Positions 1-12,449 of a stretch of 64,000 bases of DNA are shown in pieces. The position numbers and the translations under genes were made by a program. Every line of letters starts with the position of its first letter. Position 1 is the first letter of the stretch. The DNA lies in NCBI GenBank assembly GCA_014898415.1, contig RCTD01000024.1, positions 1-64,000 on the forward strand, read 5' to 3'. The DNA comes from Stromatinia cepivora. Lineage: Eukaryota > Ascomycota > Leotiomycetes > Helotiales > Sclerotiniaceae. The notes beneath the pieces were generated by a model. That model worked only from the letters and a program-made list of their open reading frames with translations. It did no database searches and was not told the DNA's origin.

Positions 1-147
1 AAGAAAGCCGGAAATGGAACTGGAGGCGATTATAAAAAAGCCAGAAGTGGAATCAAAAAAGGAAACTATATACCGGAAAATATACAAAACGATATATTAG
101 AAAAAGCAAACGATTATATTAATAATAAAAAAACATATATTCATTAA
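1..147 (+). other. 3-prime end of an unidentified open frame
   Basis: Frame 1 is open from the window edge to a TAA at 145-147 (48 codons). It encodes a Lys/Gly/Asn-rich peptide beginning KKAGNGTGGDYKKA. The base composition is less AT-rich than the following kilobases. I do not recognise it. It could be the tail of a retroelement gag or of a decayed gene. Only the end is visible. Confidence 0.2.
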
Positions 148-154
148 ACTTCAT

Positions 155-410
155 TATATAATATATAAAGATTACTAAATACCTAGCCAAATGTAGTATT
201 AAAAATCGATAGATATTATAGCTTCCTGAAGTCGATAGCAGCTTACCAACTAGTATATAAAGATCATTAATATCTAACCAAGTATAATATTAGAGGTCGA
301 TAAATATTATAACTTCCTGAAATTGGTAGTAACTTATCAATTAGTATATAGAGATCATTAATACCTAAACAAATATAATACTAAAGATCGATAAATATAA
401 TGATTCTCTA
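155..410. repeat. Tandem repeat, unit about 92 bp, about 2.7 copies
   Basis: The block around ATAAAGATCATTAATA recurs near 165, 257 and 348. Each time it is followed by a CCTA-type stretch, AGATCGATAAATAT and CTTCCTGAA. The period is about 91-92 bp. The copies differ mainly by C/T and G/A changes, as expected of RIP-damaged repeats. Confidence 0.7.
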
Positions 411-1000
411 GAATAAAAGCTACTAGTTAATAACCTATTAGTCATCCTGATTAATAATTAATTATACTTTTGCTATAAAAGGAAAAGTTATGGATATGAT
501 TCTATAAGATATACTGTTCTATTAGAGAAAAGCATCTATACTGTAATATAAGGTTGAAAACTCTAACCCAATATAATTGAAGGATTGAAAATAAAAGAAA
601 TAGATTTCCTTTAATTTTTATTATAAAAAAAGGGGTACTAATTATCTTTTAAAGATTATTATACTATTATAAAACGATTATTCTATTCGAATCTTGTTAG
701 ATCTTGGATCTTAAAAGATCTAGCAAAAGAATAATCATTCAATACTATTGGTTTTCTATTTTCAGATTAATATTGCTCAACTCGGTTTAAACCAATTATG
801 GTATTTATAGTTTAGCCCTCTCTGCTTTTATATACATTACGCTTCTAAAGGAGTATTAGATTTTGGATCATACCATATATCTAAATATAGGACTATACTA
901 TAATGGGATTAGCCTGCATATGATTCTACCGAATCATACAATCTGTATAATAGCTTCTAGCCAGATAACCTTAGAATAATAAGGCTTTTCCACCCACTCA
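411..1000. other. AT-rich sequence without a recognisable gene
   Basis: No coding similarity is seen. An imperfect inverted repeat at 676-736 has arms starting GATTATTCT and ending AGAATAATC, with TTAGATCTT and AAGATCTAG inside. It may be a remnant of a repeat; no function can be assigned. Confidence 0.4.
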
Positions 1001-3060
1001 ATATAACTTGTTAACATATAATTAAAATATCGAAATGTTTTCAATAACAAAACTTTTCGAAAAATAATTCTTACAATAAAATAGAAAGTTGTAAACAAAT
1101 TAAAGATATTAATAAAAAACAATTCGAATCTTTATAATCTTATCGATATTAAAAAATGAAAAATGAAATTCTAGATATAAAATTAAAACTATTATAATAA
1201 TGAATACTACAATATAAACCCTTCGAAATCGATTCCAATTTATAATCAATATTAAATATTATTTATATTATATATTCAAAACAATCTTATAAATCTTAAT
1301 ATAATCAAAATTTAAAAACAAATATAAAAAAAATAGAAGTCTTTTTAAAATCTTTATTATTTTTATAAACAAAATGATTATTATATTTAGAAATATAAAA
1401 TAAAAAAAGGAATTGATATTTTAAAGAATATAAATAAATATAAAAATAATTTTTATAATAAAAATCCTTAATATAATAATTATTAAATATAATATCGTTT
1501 TAATAATCCAATTAACTATAACAATTACCAACGAAATAATTATCAAATTCAAGTCCAAATTTAATAATATTATTTTAATAATTTAATTAATTATAATGAT
1601 TATTAACAAAAGATTATTAAAATAATTATCAATAATAACATTTTAATATATTTCATAATTTTATTGAAAAAGAATCTTTAATACTATTAAAAAATACTTC
1701 CAATATATCTTTCAATAATATAATATCTTTAGTATTTATTTCACTCTACAAATATCAAAAAAAGTTCAATCTTTACAATAAATTATTTATAAAAATTGTT
1801 AAAGAATATAAAATCAATATAATAAATAATAAATAATAAAGAATCTTTATAATTCAATTTTATAAACAATAAATCTTTATTCATTCAAATTATTATTTTT
1901 TCAATATATACTTTTCCTTTTAATATACTCAATTTAATTAATCATAAATATTTAGAAAAAACATTTATTAATTATTTCTTTACCGAATAATATAACATTT
2001 CTATATTATTCTTATTATATCATTACAAATTTCATTTTACAAATAGGAATATTACAAATATCATTATTAAATATTTTATAATAAATATAATAATAAAATA
2101 ATATAAAAAAATCTAATTATTTTTTATCACAAAACTTTTTAAAGATATATCAATTATCTTCGGATTATTATAATTATAATATTATAATCTCTATATAAAT
2201 TAAACAAATAGAATTTTCTTTTTCAGTTTTTAATATTATATTATATATTATTATTCTTATAATACTTTCAATTTAATACAAACTTTGATAATTCCTTTTT
2301 TAATATATATCAAAAACTTATTCAAAAATAATATATCTATAAAACTATCTATTAATAAAATTCTCAACATATTATTTTCAATCTAAATTTTCATTTATAA
2401 TAATATCATATTACAAAAAAAAATCTTTTCAATATTAATTATTATTTATAAAAAACAAAATCGAAAACAATAAAATAAATACTTAATTTTTTAAAATCGT
2501 TTTAAAAAACCCTGAAAAATAATATTACAAATATTTTAAATTTGTAAAAAAGATTATTAATCAACAATAATCAAAATCAATTTTAAAAAATAAATCCTTA
2601 TTATTATTATCAATATTAATTTCAAAAAAAAAACAAATAGATTTTATTTCCAATACAAAACTCAATTTAAATAATATCTATTGATTTCGAATTATTAATT
2701 TTATATATTTTATATTAAAAAACTTAAATCGAATATAAAGAACTATTCAATAAAAACATATGAATAAAACGATAATAATTTCAATTTTTCAAAAACAAAA
2801 CTTTAAAGATATATTATAAAAAAAATCTTATCAATATATTAATAAAATTTTACTCAAAATTCCACAACTCTGCCCACCACCACCATTACCCAAAACATCC
2901 CCAAAAAACACCGAAAAATTCTTTAACAAAAAACCTATTTTTAATAAAAAAAAAATGAAAAAACTATCTTTATAATTTTAAAACAAATTATTTGTTTTTC
3001 TATTATATTATATAAATATATTTCTACTATATCAAATATAAAATTACAAAATATAATTAA
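1000..3060 (+). mobile_element. RIP-degraded LTR-retrotransposon gag/protease remnant
   Basis: This stretch is a diverged second copy of 18380-19970. For example, the text around 1030-1130 matches 18450-18550, and 1920-2030 matches 19320-19440. Plus-strand translation gives an Asn/Tyr-rich gag-tail-like part near 1480-1640, then a hydrophobic protease-like part near 1900-2400, all full of stops. Two copies and retroelement-like composition support a transposon. The gag/protease call is inferred from texture, not from clear motifs. A small GC island near 2870-2920 (CCACCACCACC) escaped the AT drift. Confidence 0.45.
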
Positions 3061-3061
3061 T

Positions 3062-3208
3062 TGTCACGGGTTCACTACCCGTTCCTAGCTAGTCTGCATT
3101 AATACCTCAGGCATCTATTCACCTTATAATCGGCACTCTTTTTAATATCTTCTTTCCTTCTTTGTAAAATATCATTATATAATCAAGATCCATTTTTATA
3201 TTATAATA
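3062..3208 (+). repeat. LTR of a gypsy-like family (147 bp)
   Basis: It begins TGTCACGGGTTCACTACC and contains CCTTATAATCGGCACTC. It aligns end to end with the LTRs at 36368-36829 (once the nested insertion there is removed) and 45243-45387. Its last bases read TTATAATA, where the 36 kb copy has GCCGTGATA, so the 3-prime half is heavily RIP-mutated. No partner LTR was found nearby. Confidence 0.65.
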
Positions 3209-3618
3209 ATATATTTTATTTTTCAAAAGATTTTGTTATTCAATATGAAAATAATTCAGTTTTGTTATATAGAAAAGGAAATCATTTCAAGTAACGAAAT
3301 ACGAAATTTTATAATACAAAATTATAATATAAAAAATTTTGATTTATAAACAATTTATATTTTGATATTTCAAAATAAATTTCGATATTACGATTTAGAT
3401 ATTTATTGATATATTTACAAAATTGTTTTAAAATTGTATTATAGAAACAATAGATTGATAAAATATTTCTTGATTTTTAAAATGTATTTCAAAAATTCAA
3501 TTGTTATAATAAATATTCTTAGATCAATTATTTTTATGAATATTAAGTTAATAAAGATTTATTATAATAATTTGTATATAAATTATTAATTGTCGATGAT
3601 ATAAAGTTTATCAATTTT
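3209..3618. other. AT-rich sequence, no gene seen
   Basis: Nothing recognisable. It is the left flank into which the 1.68-kb LTR element (3624-5299) inserted. Removing the later insertions joins it to 5305-5318 and then to 17855 onward. Confidence 0.5.
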
Positions 3619-3623
3619 ATATC

Positions 3624-3773
3624 TGTGACGAACCCAACGAGCGTTTAGAGATCAATCTTAGAATTAAAAGCTATAAAGCTAAAAAGAGTATACTACAAAG
3701 CTATATATATAATCAACTCGAAGCTTAGTATTGTATTAGCCCGATCGAATACGATCATATATATCTTGTAACA
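3624..3773 (-). repeat. LTR of the 1.68-kb element (3-prime in element sense)
   Basis: Plus-strand ends are TGTGACGAAC and TTGTAACA. It pairs with 5150-5299, equal length (150 bp). Differences are mostly transitions, such as TGTGACG versus TATAATG. Confidence 0.85.
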
Positions 3774-4094
3774 TTACCCCCCCTTTCTGAAAAATTCGCC
3801 TCGAATTCACTTTAAACAAATAACTTAAATATAAAATGATTACTAATCTTCTTTTAATAAAAATTCCTGATATATAGATTGTATTATAACTAACGAATAT
3901 ATATCCATTGTATTATATACCTCCTTCAAACGATCTTCAAAATATTGATCATTGATTATCTCTCCTAAATCTTCATCATCGTTATTTTCGGATTCAGTAA
4001 TCAATATAATAGCCGGAACAGGTTTTTATTGATCTTGGATTCTTTGATATGGGTTTAATAGATAGGTTTGTATTTAATAGAAGATACTTTTATA

Positions 4095-4970
4095 TTATAT
4101 ATATTTATTTTGTTTGTATAAAAGAGTTCTTTTAAAAAAAGAAAACTCGGGTATTTGTATATAGGGTAGAATCAAGATACAATCGGGTTTGTCCGATTGA
4201 ATATCAAAAGAACTAAGGGTATCAATGATATTAAAATTGCTAATATCTATTGGATCATAATTCCGAGAATGGGATGGATTCTGTAATATATATAGGGCTC
4301 TAAATTCATTAGAATGAAATGATATAAGGAATCCATTCATTATATAAATAACTAATTATTGTATAACCTGAACAAAATCGGAATAGGAACAAAAAAGAGA
4401 AAGTTATTGAAAAAAACGATTTCTAAAAGTAATATTGAGTTTATTACAAAAGATTAAGATTTTATTCGAATCGGATCAATTCTGATTTTTGGCTTTGTAA
4501 AGAATCCTTTCGAATTTTGTAATATAAGTATATAAAGAATTGGTTCCTTGTTTGAGAGTAAATAGTTTATCTTCAGCTTTTTGGATTTTATTTGGATTGT
4601 TGTAAATATATATAAATTAATTCAGGATCATTATATAATCTAAAGGAATATTTTGATCAAAAAAAGAAAGTTAAGGTAATATTATAGTTTGTATATAAAA
4701 TTCAAAATTGAGATAAATATAATAAAATTGAGCTGTAGAATTGTTGATCGCAGTGTTATCTATTTGTAGTTTCGTTCGAATCAAAGAAAGCCAGGTATCG
4801 AACTTTTGAAAACTATTATTGAATTTTTCAGGATCAGGGAGAAAGGGTTTCGGATGAAAAGGAATACAAGTAATAAAAATGCATTCGAAAATTAGGGAGT
4901 ATAAAAACGAGATTTCATTTTGCTGATAAGTCATTTCGCTATAAAATTTTATAATCACAAGGTTTATCAA
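4095..4970 (-). pseudogene. gag-like remnant of the 1.68-kb element
   Basis: Read on the minus strand from about 4970, the translation contains LPDPEKFNNSFQKFDTWL, then IRTKLQIDN and AQFYYIYLNFE. This resembles the N-terminal gag of fungal Ty3/gypsy elements (DPEKFDG-like start, trimming to AQF.YV). Further downstream are NDPELIYIYLQ and later pieces interrupted by many stops. Two open stretches remain, at 4671-4970 and 4095-4340. The similarity is by memory of the family pattern, so the gag call is inference. No CCHC knuckle is visible. Confidence 0.5.
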
Positions 4971-5149
4971 ATTGTAATTTATAATTTAGAAATTAAAGAT
5001 AAGAAAAAAGATAATACTTTCGAATAATATCAAAAAGATCTATATGCAAATGAGAGAGTATAAATGATATACTTAAACAAAAACAAACGGAGTATACAGG
5101 AATATATACAAATATTATTCCATTTCTTATTTGGAAGAGTTTTTAATAA

Positions 5150-5299
5150 TATAATGAATCCAATGAATATTTAGAGATCAATCTTAGAATTAAAAGTTAT
5201 AAAGCTAAAGAGAGTATGCTACGAAGCTATATATATGATCGGCTTGAAGCTTAGTATTGTACTAGCCTGATCGGACGCGATCACGTGTATCTCGTGACA
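5150..5299 (-). repeat. LTR of the 1.68-kb element (5-prime in element sense)
   Basis: It ends ATCTCGTGACA at 5299 and is followed by the target duplication ATATC. Its first bases (TATAATGAATCC) are the RIP-mutated form of TGTGACGAACCC. Confidence 0.85.
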
Positions 5300-5318
5300 A
5301 TATCCATTTTATAGATTT

Positions 5319-5484
5319 TGTTGGAAATGAGGCCATCATAGGATTAGAATTGAGGTCACAAGACCATAATGGTGTACAGATCATATTTGGGGATAACCTC
5401 AATTCTATTTCTATTAGAATTATAGATCCTTAGTTCAATTTATATAATCAACAATACTACTACTTTCTATATCAAAAGTCAATA
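5319..5484 (+). repeat. 5-prime LTR of copia A (166 bp)
   Basis: It starts TGTTGGAAATGAGGCC and ends AAGTCAATA, the RIP form of CAACA. The next bases, GGTTATGAG at 5485-5493, are the likely primer binding site. Confidence 0.9.
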
Positions 5485-5961
5485 GGTTATGAGATTTGAT
5501 TGTATAGTAATGATTAGAAAGTAAAGCAAATCGAAAAAGGATTAGTATAGTTAATAGGGGTGGAACAGAGTGAAAATCAGAGTTTTCATATAATGCTATC
5601 GAAGTAGAGTTGAAATACGACAATACAGTTTATAATTTATAATATTATAGGTCAAAGCGGAGAGCAATCTGTATAATGTTGATACAGAATTATAGTAGAG
5701 ATGAAAAGCAAGTTTGTATAGCTACAAGAAAATATATTATAATATGATCTTACGAATTCTTTTATTGTTTTATTTTTATATTTCTTTATTATTTTGAATT
5801 TATTTATTGTATATCTTTTTTTTAAGATTGTTTTAAAAATCTGAAGACTATCTTCGATATTTATTAAATAGTAAGAAATCTTTATAATATCGGAATCAAA
5901 CAATTCTTCGAAGTTCGATCAAAATAATTATAAGTGATGATTCAGATAAATGAAGATATAA

Positions 5962-6279
5962 TTGAGAGGGAAAGGATGGTTTTATATAATTGATCAAATA
6001 TTAGACGAATATATGCAGATTGCAGGATCCAATATAATATTTATTTACGAGATCAATGATTATATATATTATAATATCGAGTTGAAATTGGAATATTTAA
6101 AGAACGAAGCGAATGTGTTATCGTATATTTGTACAACACTTAATGATAATGATGAAGTTTTCATCGATGAATATTCAATAGTATATATATTTTGGAAATA
6201 TTTTAAATCAAAATATATCAGAGTTAGTACAGTTATAGCCAATATATATATAACAATGATCCAAAACTTCAAATTCTAA
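5962..6279 (+). pseudogene. copia A gag fragment
   Basis: An open stretch of 105 codons contains GKGWFYIIDQILDEYMQIAG and FIDEYSIVYIFWKYFKSKYI. The same protein appears, differently damaged, in copia D (39219-39401) and copia C (33440-33676, minus). Conservation across copies and its position after the 5-prime LTR and before protease mark it as the N-terminal gag. It begins about 480 bp after the LTR; the true start codon is not recognisable. Confidence 0.6.
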
Positions 6280-6879
6280 TCCAATATCTATCCCGATATA
6301 ATCATTATCGAAGCTTGGGATAAATTGAAAGAGTATAAAAGGAAATTAGAAGTTGTAGACGAAAGTTGTTAATCAATATATCAAGATATTACTCTATTCT
6401 TGGTTTTAATATATAATCTTTTAATCGATTATCAAGAAGTAATAGATATATTGGATATCCAAATCAACTTTAGTATCGATAATAAAATCAAGTATTTATA
6501 GATTAAAGAACTTCATCTTAAAGATAAATCAAAACTAATACAAATTACGAAAAGATCTAGATACATTTTTCAACGCCAAAAATCAGATTTCGAAACCCCA
6601 AATAATATTTATGATCTATATCAAAAGGAAGATTATTATATATGAGATTACCTATATTTAATATAAACCAATAAACTCCTTTATAGTTATCTTCGTTATT
6701 AAAGAAAAAGGGGATCATTAAATCCGAAAAAGATTTATTTCAATAAAAAAGATCAAATACACTCTGCTAATAATATCTCTAAATCAGATTCTGATATTGA
6801 GGATATAATAAAAGAAGATTATAATTTAATAAAGAAAACCATTAATAAAGCTTCCTTTAACAAATAGTATGCTGATATA

Positions 6880-9757
6880 AATATCTCTTTATATATATCT
6901 GATCAATCTTTATTATTCAGATTAATAAAATCTATTATCAAACAAAGAATAAAGGTTAATGAAGGAATGATATATTATTGTTATTAAGGTTTAATGGATA
7001 TAATATACAAAGATGATTCTAAGATGCTATTTTCAAATATATTATATATATTAGGGCTAGGAGTAAACTTGTTGTTAGGAAAAAGGATCTATGAAACAAA
7101 ATTGTAAGGAGAATTCAACTTTCATTATATATATTTCAAGAAGGATAATAAGAAAGTCATTTGTATTAGAATACAAAACGGAATATATATGATTTTATAT
7201 ATAATCAAAGGATATAAGAATACAGCTCTTTATTCTAATATATATCAAAATAATCAGGAAAAAGACTTCTTTTTAAAGATAATCAATGATATTAAAGATA
7301 TTAATAACAAATTAATATTCAAGGAGAAAGAGAGATATCTATTATAATATTAAAGATTCAATCATTTAGGTTTAGATAAGATCAAGAATCTATATAAGAT
7401 GTTCAATATAATCAAGCCGATAAAAGTCCTAATTGAATTAGATATCTGCAAAATGTATATATTCATCAAAATGATCAATCATATTCCGAAATAATTGAAT
7501 CTGTACAAATCAAAGAGATTCGAATTTATATATTTCGATGTTGTAGGATCATTTCCAAAATCGATTCGAAGGAATCGTTATTTCATATTGATCATTGATA
7601 ATTGTACAAAAGTAAATTGGATTATATTATTTAAACAAAAAGATAATACAATTCAAATATTAAAAACTTAGAAAAAGGAGATGGAATTAGTTACTGAAGA
7701 AAAAATCATTACAATCAGGATTGATAATGTATCGGAACTCCTATAAGCTATTTATAAATAGTTATCGGGTATATAATCTGAAATTATAATAATTGCCTTT
7801 TTATATTAAAACAGATCTATAAAACAGAATATAAAGATTGCAAAGATAGATATAAAAGTAATACTAAAAGAAACTAGATTATTATTAGAATTTTGGGACG
7901 AAATTGTAGAATACAATATTTATATCAGGAATCATATTAGTATTGATCTTGATATAAATGAAATAGATCAATTCTTTATAAAAACTTTTACAGATATAGT
8001 ATCAAATATAAAGATATGCAAAATCTAGGGGAGCAAATATTACATTTATATTAATCCCAAGATTATTTTGAAAGGGTAGAGATACAATAAATTGTGGGAT
8101 ATTTCGAAAGTCGGTGTATTCCTAGGGTATTCAAAAGTTATAAATAAATATATTAAAATATATTTTTCAGAATTAGATTATATATTTCGATTAAATAGAA
8201 TAATCATAGATAAATTTCATCGAGAAGGAGATTTGGATTTTAAATTAAAAAATTGTGAATCAGATCTACAAAGAACAAAGAATATAAAGTTAAATCGAAA
8301 ACCTTATAATAGATTGATAATAAACAAAGCATTTTCTTTATTCTTAATACCAAATACAATACCTATATCATCTTTATTTCAAATGTTCTCTTCAATAGAT
8401 ATTATACTGAATTTAGTGATTGTATTAAGTATTCTAATTATCGAATTGAAATTAGATAAATTAGATATATCAATATTAATATACAATGAAGATAAAGATG
8501 GCAATATCCAGAAAACAAATCAAGAATCTTCTTTCAAGGATATTTCAATTATCGAATCCATTATTTCAAAGGATTCAGTTCAAGAGTCAACTTTTACAAA
8601 CCCTGAATCTATATTGGAAACAAAATTTAAAATCGTTTTAAATTTTGCTGATAAACTTATTTCAACAAAATCAAAAAGCGAAATAAATCTATAATCATCT
8701 GAAATCGAGCAAAAGAATGAAATGGATCTTGAAAATAAATCCCTAAAATATTTAATACAAAAACGGAAAAGAGATATAGAACAAAATTCTAAAGAAAAAT
8801 AGGAAAGCAAGATTATAAGGGTATTGATTGCAATATTTATATAGATCAAAATTCAAGAAAGTATAGAACATATTATAATTACAATTCCAATTATTTATAA
8901 AATAAACCTTTATATCAAAAATAAAATCGTTTTAGATTTTATGATTTCGTTAATAAATATAGATAATACAGAAGATATAGTATATCCGGCCGAAGAAGTT
9001 CTGGGAATCAAAATACCAAGAATTTATAAGAAAGCAATATCGAATCAAGAATATTCTGAAAAATGGAAGAAAGTTATTCAAAAGGAAATTATATCTTTGA
9101 TTCAAAATGATATTTGGAAAGAATATATACTCTTTAAAGGAAATAATCTAGTTTCGATAAAATGAACATTTATAATTAAAATCAAAAATAACAAGGTAGA
9201 ACGATTCAAGACAAGATTAATAGTTCAAAGGTTCAATTAAGTATTAGGAAAAGATTATAATGAAATATTTGTATTAATAATGAAATTAGATATATTTAGA
9301 TTATTCCTAATTATTGTTGTAAAGGAAAATTTGGAATGCTTATATTTTGATATCAAAAATGCCTTTATCGAATTGTATTTGAAGAAAGAGATTTACCTTG
9401 AATTATTCTAAAATATCAAAATCAAAAAGGGATATGTATTATAAATTCTACAAAGTTTATATAAATTAAAGTAAATTGAAAGGGATTGGAGTTTATTATT
9501 AAAGAAAGAACTTTTAGATATAGATTTTATATAAAGTTTAGCGGATTTATATCTATATATATTCAAAGACCATAATATAATATTATTAATATATATCGAT
9601 AATATCATTATTGTATCGTATATATTATTACAAATCATTTGGTTCGATAAAAAGCTATCGATCTGTTTTAATATCAAGAATTTAAAGGAGATTAATAAAA
9701 TCCTAAATATTAAAATTATTTGCGATAGAAAAGTATATATATTAATTATAAATTGTG
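6880..9757 (+). pseudogene. copia A pol, first part (PR, IN, RT) with multiple stops
   Basis: Translation across interrupted frames shows a protease region, a pre-integrase zone with FNHLGLDKIKNLYKM, and an integrase start EFIYFDVVGSFPKS followed by RNRYFILIIDNCTKVNWI. WDISKVGVFLGYSKVINKYI marks the integrase C-terminal GKLGYEG-like region. RT begins around 8990 with GIKIPRIYKKAISNQEYSEK and continues to YFDIKNAF (motif A) and YIDNII (motif C, canonical YVDD). Longest open stretches are 8092-8694 and 8941-9165. Near 9475 a codon that is CAA in copy D is TAA here, a direct example of RIP damage. The frame is cut at 9757 by the nested gypsy element. Confidence 0.85.
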
Positions 9758-10034
9758 ACGCACAAGAGCCGTAGTAGAGCTGAATAAACAGGGTCAATTA
9801 TATTCTTTAGAATCTACAACTGAAGAATTATGGCTCGTAAAAAGCGATTAGATATATATACACAAATACTCATTTGTAAACTGCAAGGTTATACGTAAGC
9901 GTTATTAGGGTTACCATTTTACTATATTAAATTGTATGATTCGTAATGTATACATATAGATGATTAGCTTATAAATTGATATGGAAGATAAAAGATATCA
10001 TATAGTTAGCCTTTTGTAATTCACAATTCGTAAT
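9754..10034 (-). repeat. 3-prime LTR of gypsy E1
   Basis: Plus-strand ends are TGTGACGCACAAGAG and ATTCGTAATA. The last seven bases correspond to CGTGACA in the partner LTR. Confidence 0.9.
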
Positions 10035-10129
10035 ATTACTTTCCCCTTCGGAAAAGCTTGCCTTCAAATGTTTCATTCCTTTATTCTATTGTTATTTCAT
10101 TGGAAACCAGATTTTGTGAAGGTTTATAA

Positions 10130-10450
10130 ACTTTAAATCAATTAGATTGATCATTTTGGTTGATTTGGTCAATTTACTGGAAATTGACTAAATTGATCAA
10201 ATTAATCGACCAAATTGACCAAAATGATGAATGAATTGACCAAATCGATTAAATCGTTTATCAATTGGTTAAATTAATATTGATTTGTATTCTCCTTGAT
10301 TTGAGGAACCTTTGAAAGGAAAAAGCTTCAATAGAAAAAGGAAGGAGGTTGAATTATGGTATAGTGATGATGGATGGTTAATATGGTCAATTCCGAAATC
10401 GATCAAGTTAATCGACCAAATTGATCAAATCGATCAAATTGAATGAAATC
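10130..10450. repeat. Palindromic micro-repeat block (GATCAAATTGACC type)
   Basis: Within about 320 bp, variants of TTGATCAAATTGACCAAA recur many times on both strands, for example near 10150-10260 and 10385-10445. The block sits just inside the 3-prime LTR of gypsy E1 and reads as nested TTGATCAA and TTGGTCAA palindromes. No coding sense. It may belong to the element 3-prime untranslated region. Confidence 0.6.
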
Positions 10451-11678
10451 GATAGGAGTGATGTTATATTTCGTTTTTATTATATTCAAGCTTCCCTTTG
10501 CATGATTTTTGAAATGATTATAGGTATGAGTTTTTTGAAATATATTGTCTTTGTATTATCTTGGTGGTGGCAGTTTGTCTGTTGTATAAAGTTTGGGTTA
10601 TATATATATATGATCAAATTCTCTCGAATTTGTATGGGTTTTTGATCCTTTTATGATTGTATATATATATATTATTATAAAATCATAATATCTAGTTTGC
10701 TATATTAAAGAACACTTTTTTTTTCTTTGGTTTTATAGATGAATTGTTATTTATATAATTATAATTATCTTTTTTGTTTTTATAAAGCTTTATTTAATTA
10801 ATTAGTTGATTAGGAGGACTAAACAATGTTGAATTGGTTAGATAAAAATCGTATAAAAGGTACAGTGATGTTTTAAGATCGGAAGTAGGATATCAGGTAA
10901 GATCGGTATTGTTATTAAGCTATAAGATTCTATATAATAGGGTTTTTTGTGTTTTTTTTATTATTAAAATCTTCTTCATTTTCTATTCCGAATTATTAAT
11001 TATATTAATAGATGGAGGTAATTTGAATATCTAATCAAGAAGAGGATTGTTATATATCTTATATAATCGATCTGGAAGGAAAACAGAATGAATTTTCATT
11101 ATAATCGGGAGTTCGAACTTAAAAGAACTTTCAGATCGATTAATGATCTTGAATCTTCCTTGAATTAAGAAATCCAACTTTTTGGATGGTTTTTGGATAG
11201 GATAACTCTTTATATTGAGCTATATATAATCTCCGATATCGAAATCGATTTCATGCTGATAAACATTTATGGATTTCGATATTTTGGCTTGGGTATACAA
11301 TAGGCCTTCTTTTGTTTATACAAGAACTAATTTATTATATTCTACATATATACAGATATCATATATATTTATATCATCTATTGGCTTACTAGTGTCTTTT
11401 TTTCATTCCTATATATATTTCGGTGTATACCTATATAAAGTTTTGTAGGGTGTGAATCCTCCTAAGGAATTGTATGAAAAAGTAAATTGCGCGTAATCCA
11501 TTATAGATAGGAATTCTGATCAATCGTTTTAATAATAGTTAATAAACGATCTTAATTGTTATTGAAGGTACTGATTATAAATCTCAGTTTGATTATTGGT
11601 TTGGGGATAATAAGCAATGGATAGTTTGAGATCGGTTCCTAGGATTTGGCTGAATTCCTTTCAGAATTGTGATATAAA

Positions 11679-11876
11679 TTAGAGGTTGCGATTTGATATT
11701 ATAATGTTAAAGGGATTATAATATCGATATATATAGTAGAGATATAATTGTACTTGAATTCGAATATCGATTGATTTGTAATAAAGTATGAAGATAGTTT
11801 GTTTTATTAATTGATCAATAATGATTAAAATATTGTTATATCCGTATTTATCCTTATTAAAATTACAATAATCCAT
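11679..11876 (-). pseudogene. gypsy E1 integrase fragment
   Basis: The peptide DYCNFNKDKYGYNNILIIID and IYRYYNPFNIIISNRN match the gypsy integrase pattern PKDKdGYDNIFVVVDRLSK and HiyryyGpPdtIvSDRG. In the second motif the catalytic Asp of SDRG is Asn here (SNRN), a G-to-A change. The counterpart in gypsy E2 is cut at the same motif by copia B. Confidence 0.8.
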
Positions 11877-12449
11877 AATGATATATTGCTATACTCGATT
11901 AGAAATCAAAAATGGATACAATAAACCAGGGATACAATCATATAGAACAGAACTGCATTTGCAAATATAACAATTGCATATATATCTGGTTACAGTATTA
12001 TACATTCTGAACCAATAGTATTATTGAAATAATAAAAAATAGGTTTTGTTTATATTAGAATAAATAATAAAAATGGAATTATAAATTTCACAAATCAAAT
12101 AAATTCGAAGGTTATCGATATCAAGTATCACCAAGCAATCATTATAAAGCAAAAGGTCATTTTAAAGTAATATATACTTATAACCTTGGGTAACTTGTAT
12201 TTTGAGTATTAGCAAATTATCTGTAATTTTATTTGCTTCAATAATATAATTAACTAGATCGAATCAAGGAATGATTTTACTTAAATCGATACTAATAATC
12301 ACTGTTTCGTCTGGGTAATGCTTTTGTAAAGCTTTTCTTATAATTTTAGTATCAACTTGATTGTCTTTAATAAACTACTGGAAGCGATTCTTCTTTTTAA
12401 TATAATTCTGAAAATCCAACTCATCAATCCAACAGGTTAAAATGTTGGC

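Larger units (their letters stand above)
3624..5299 (-). mobile_element. Small non-autonomous LTR retrotransposon (1,676 bp)
   Basis: Two 150-bp LTRs (3624-3773 and 5150-5299) bound 1,376 bp of internal sequence. The whole is flanked by the perfect 5-bp duplication ATATC at 3619-3623 and 5300-5304. A C7T3 tract just inside the left LTR (3777-3787) reads as a polypurine tract on the minus strand, giving the element minus orientation. The only coding trace is a gag-like region on the minus strand. There is no room for protease, RT, RNase H or integrase. It would have depended on an autonomous relative for mobility. Confidence 0.85.

Noticed and set aside
934..1122. 62-codon minus-strand open stretch
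   Set aside because: Falls in the RIP-degraded repeat shared with 18.4 kb and has no motif.
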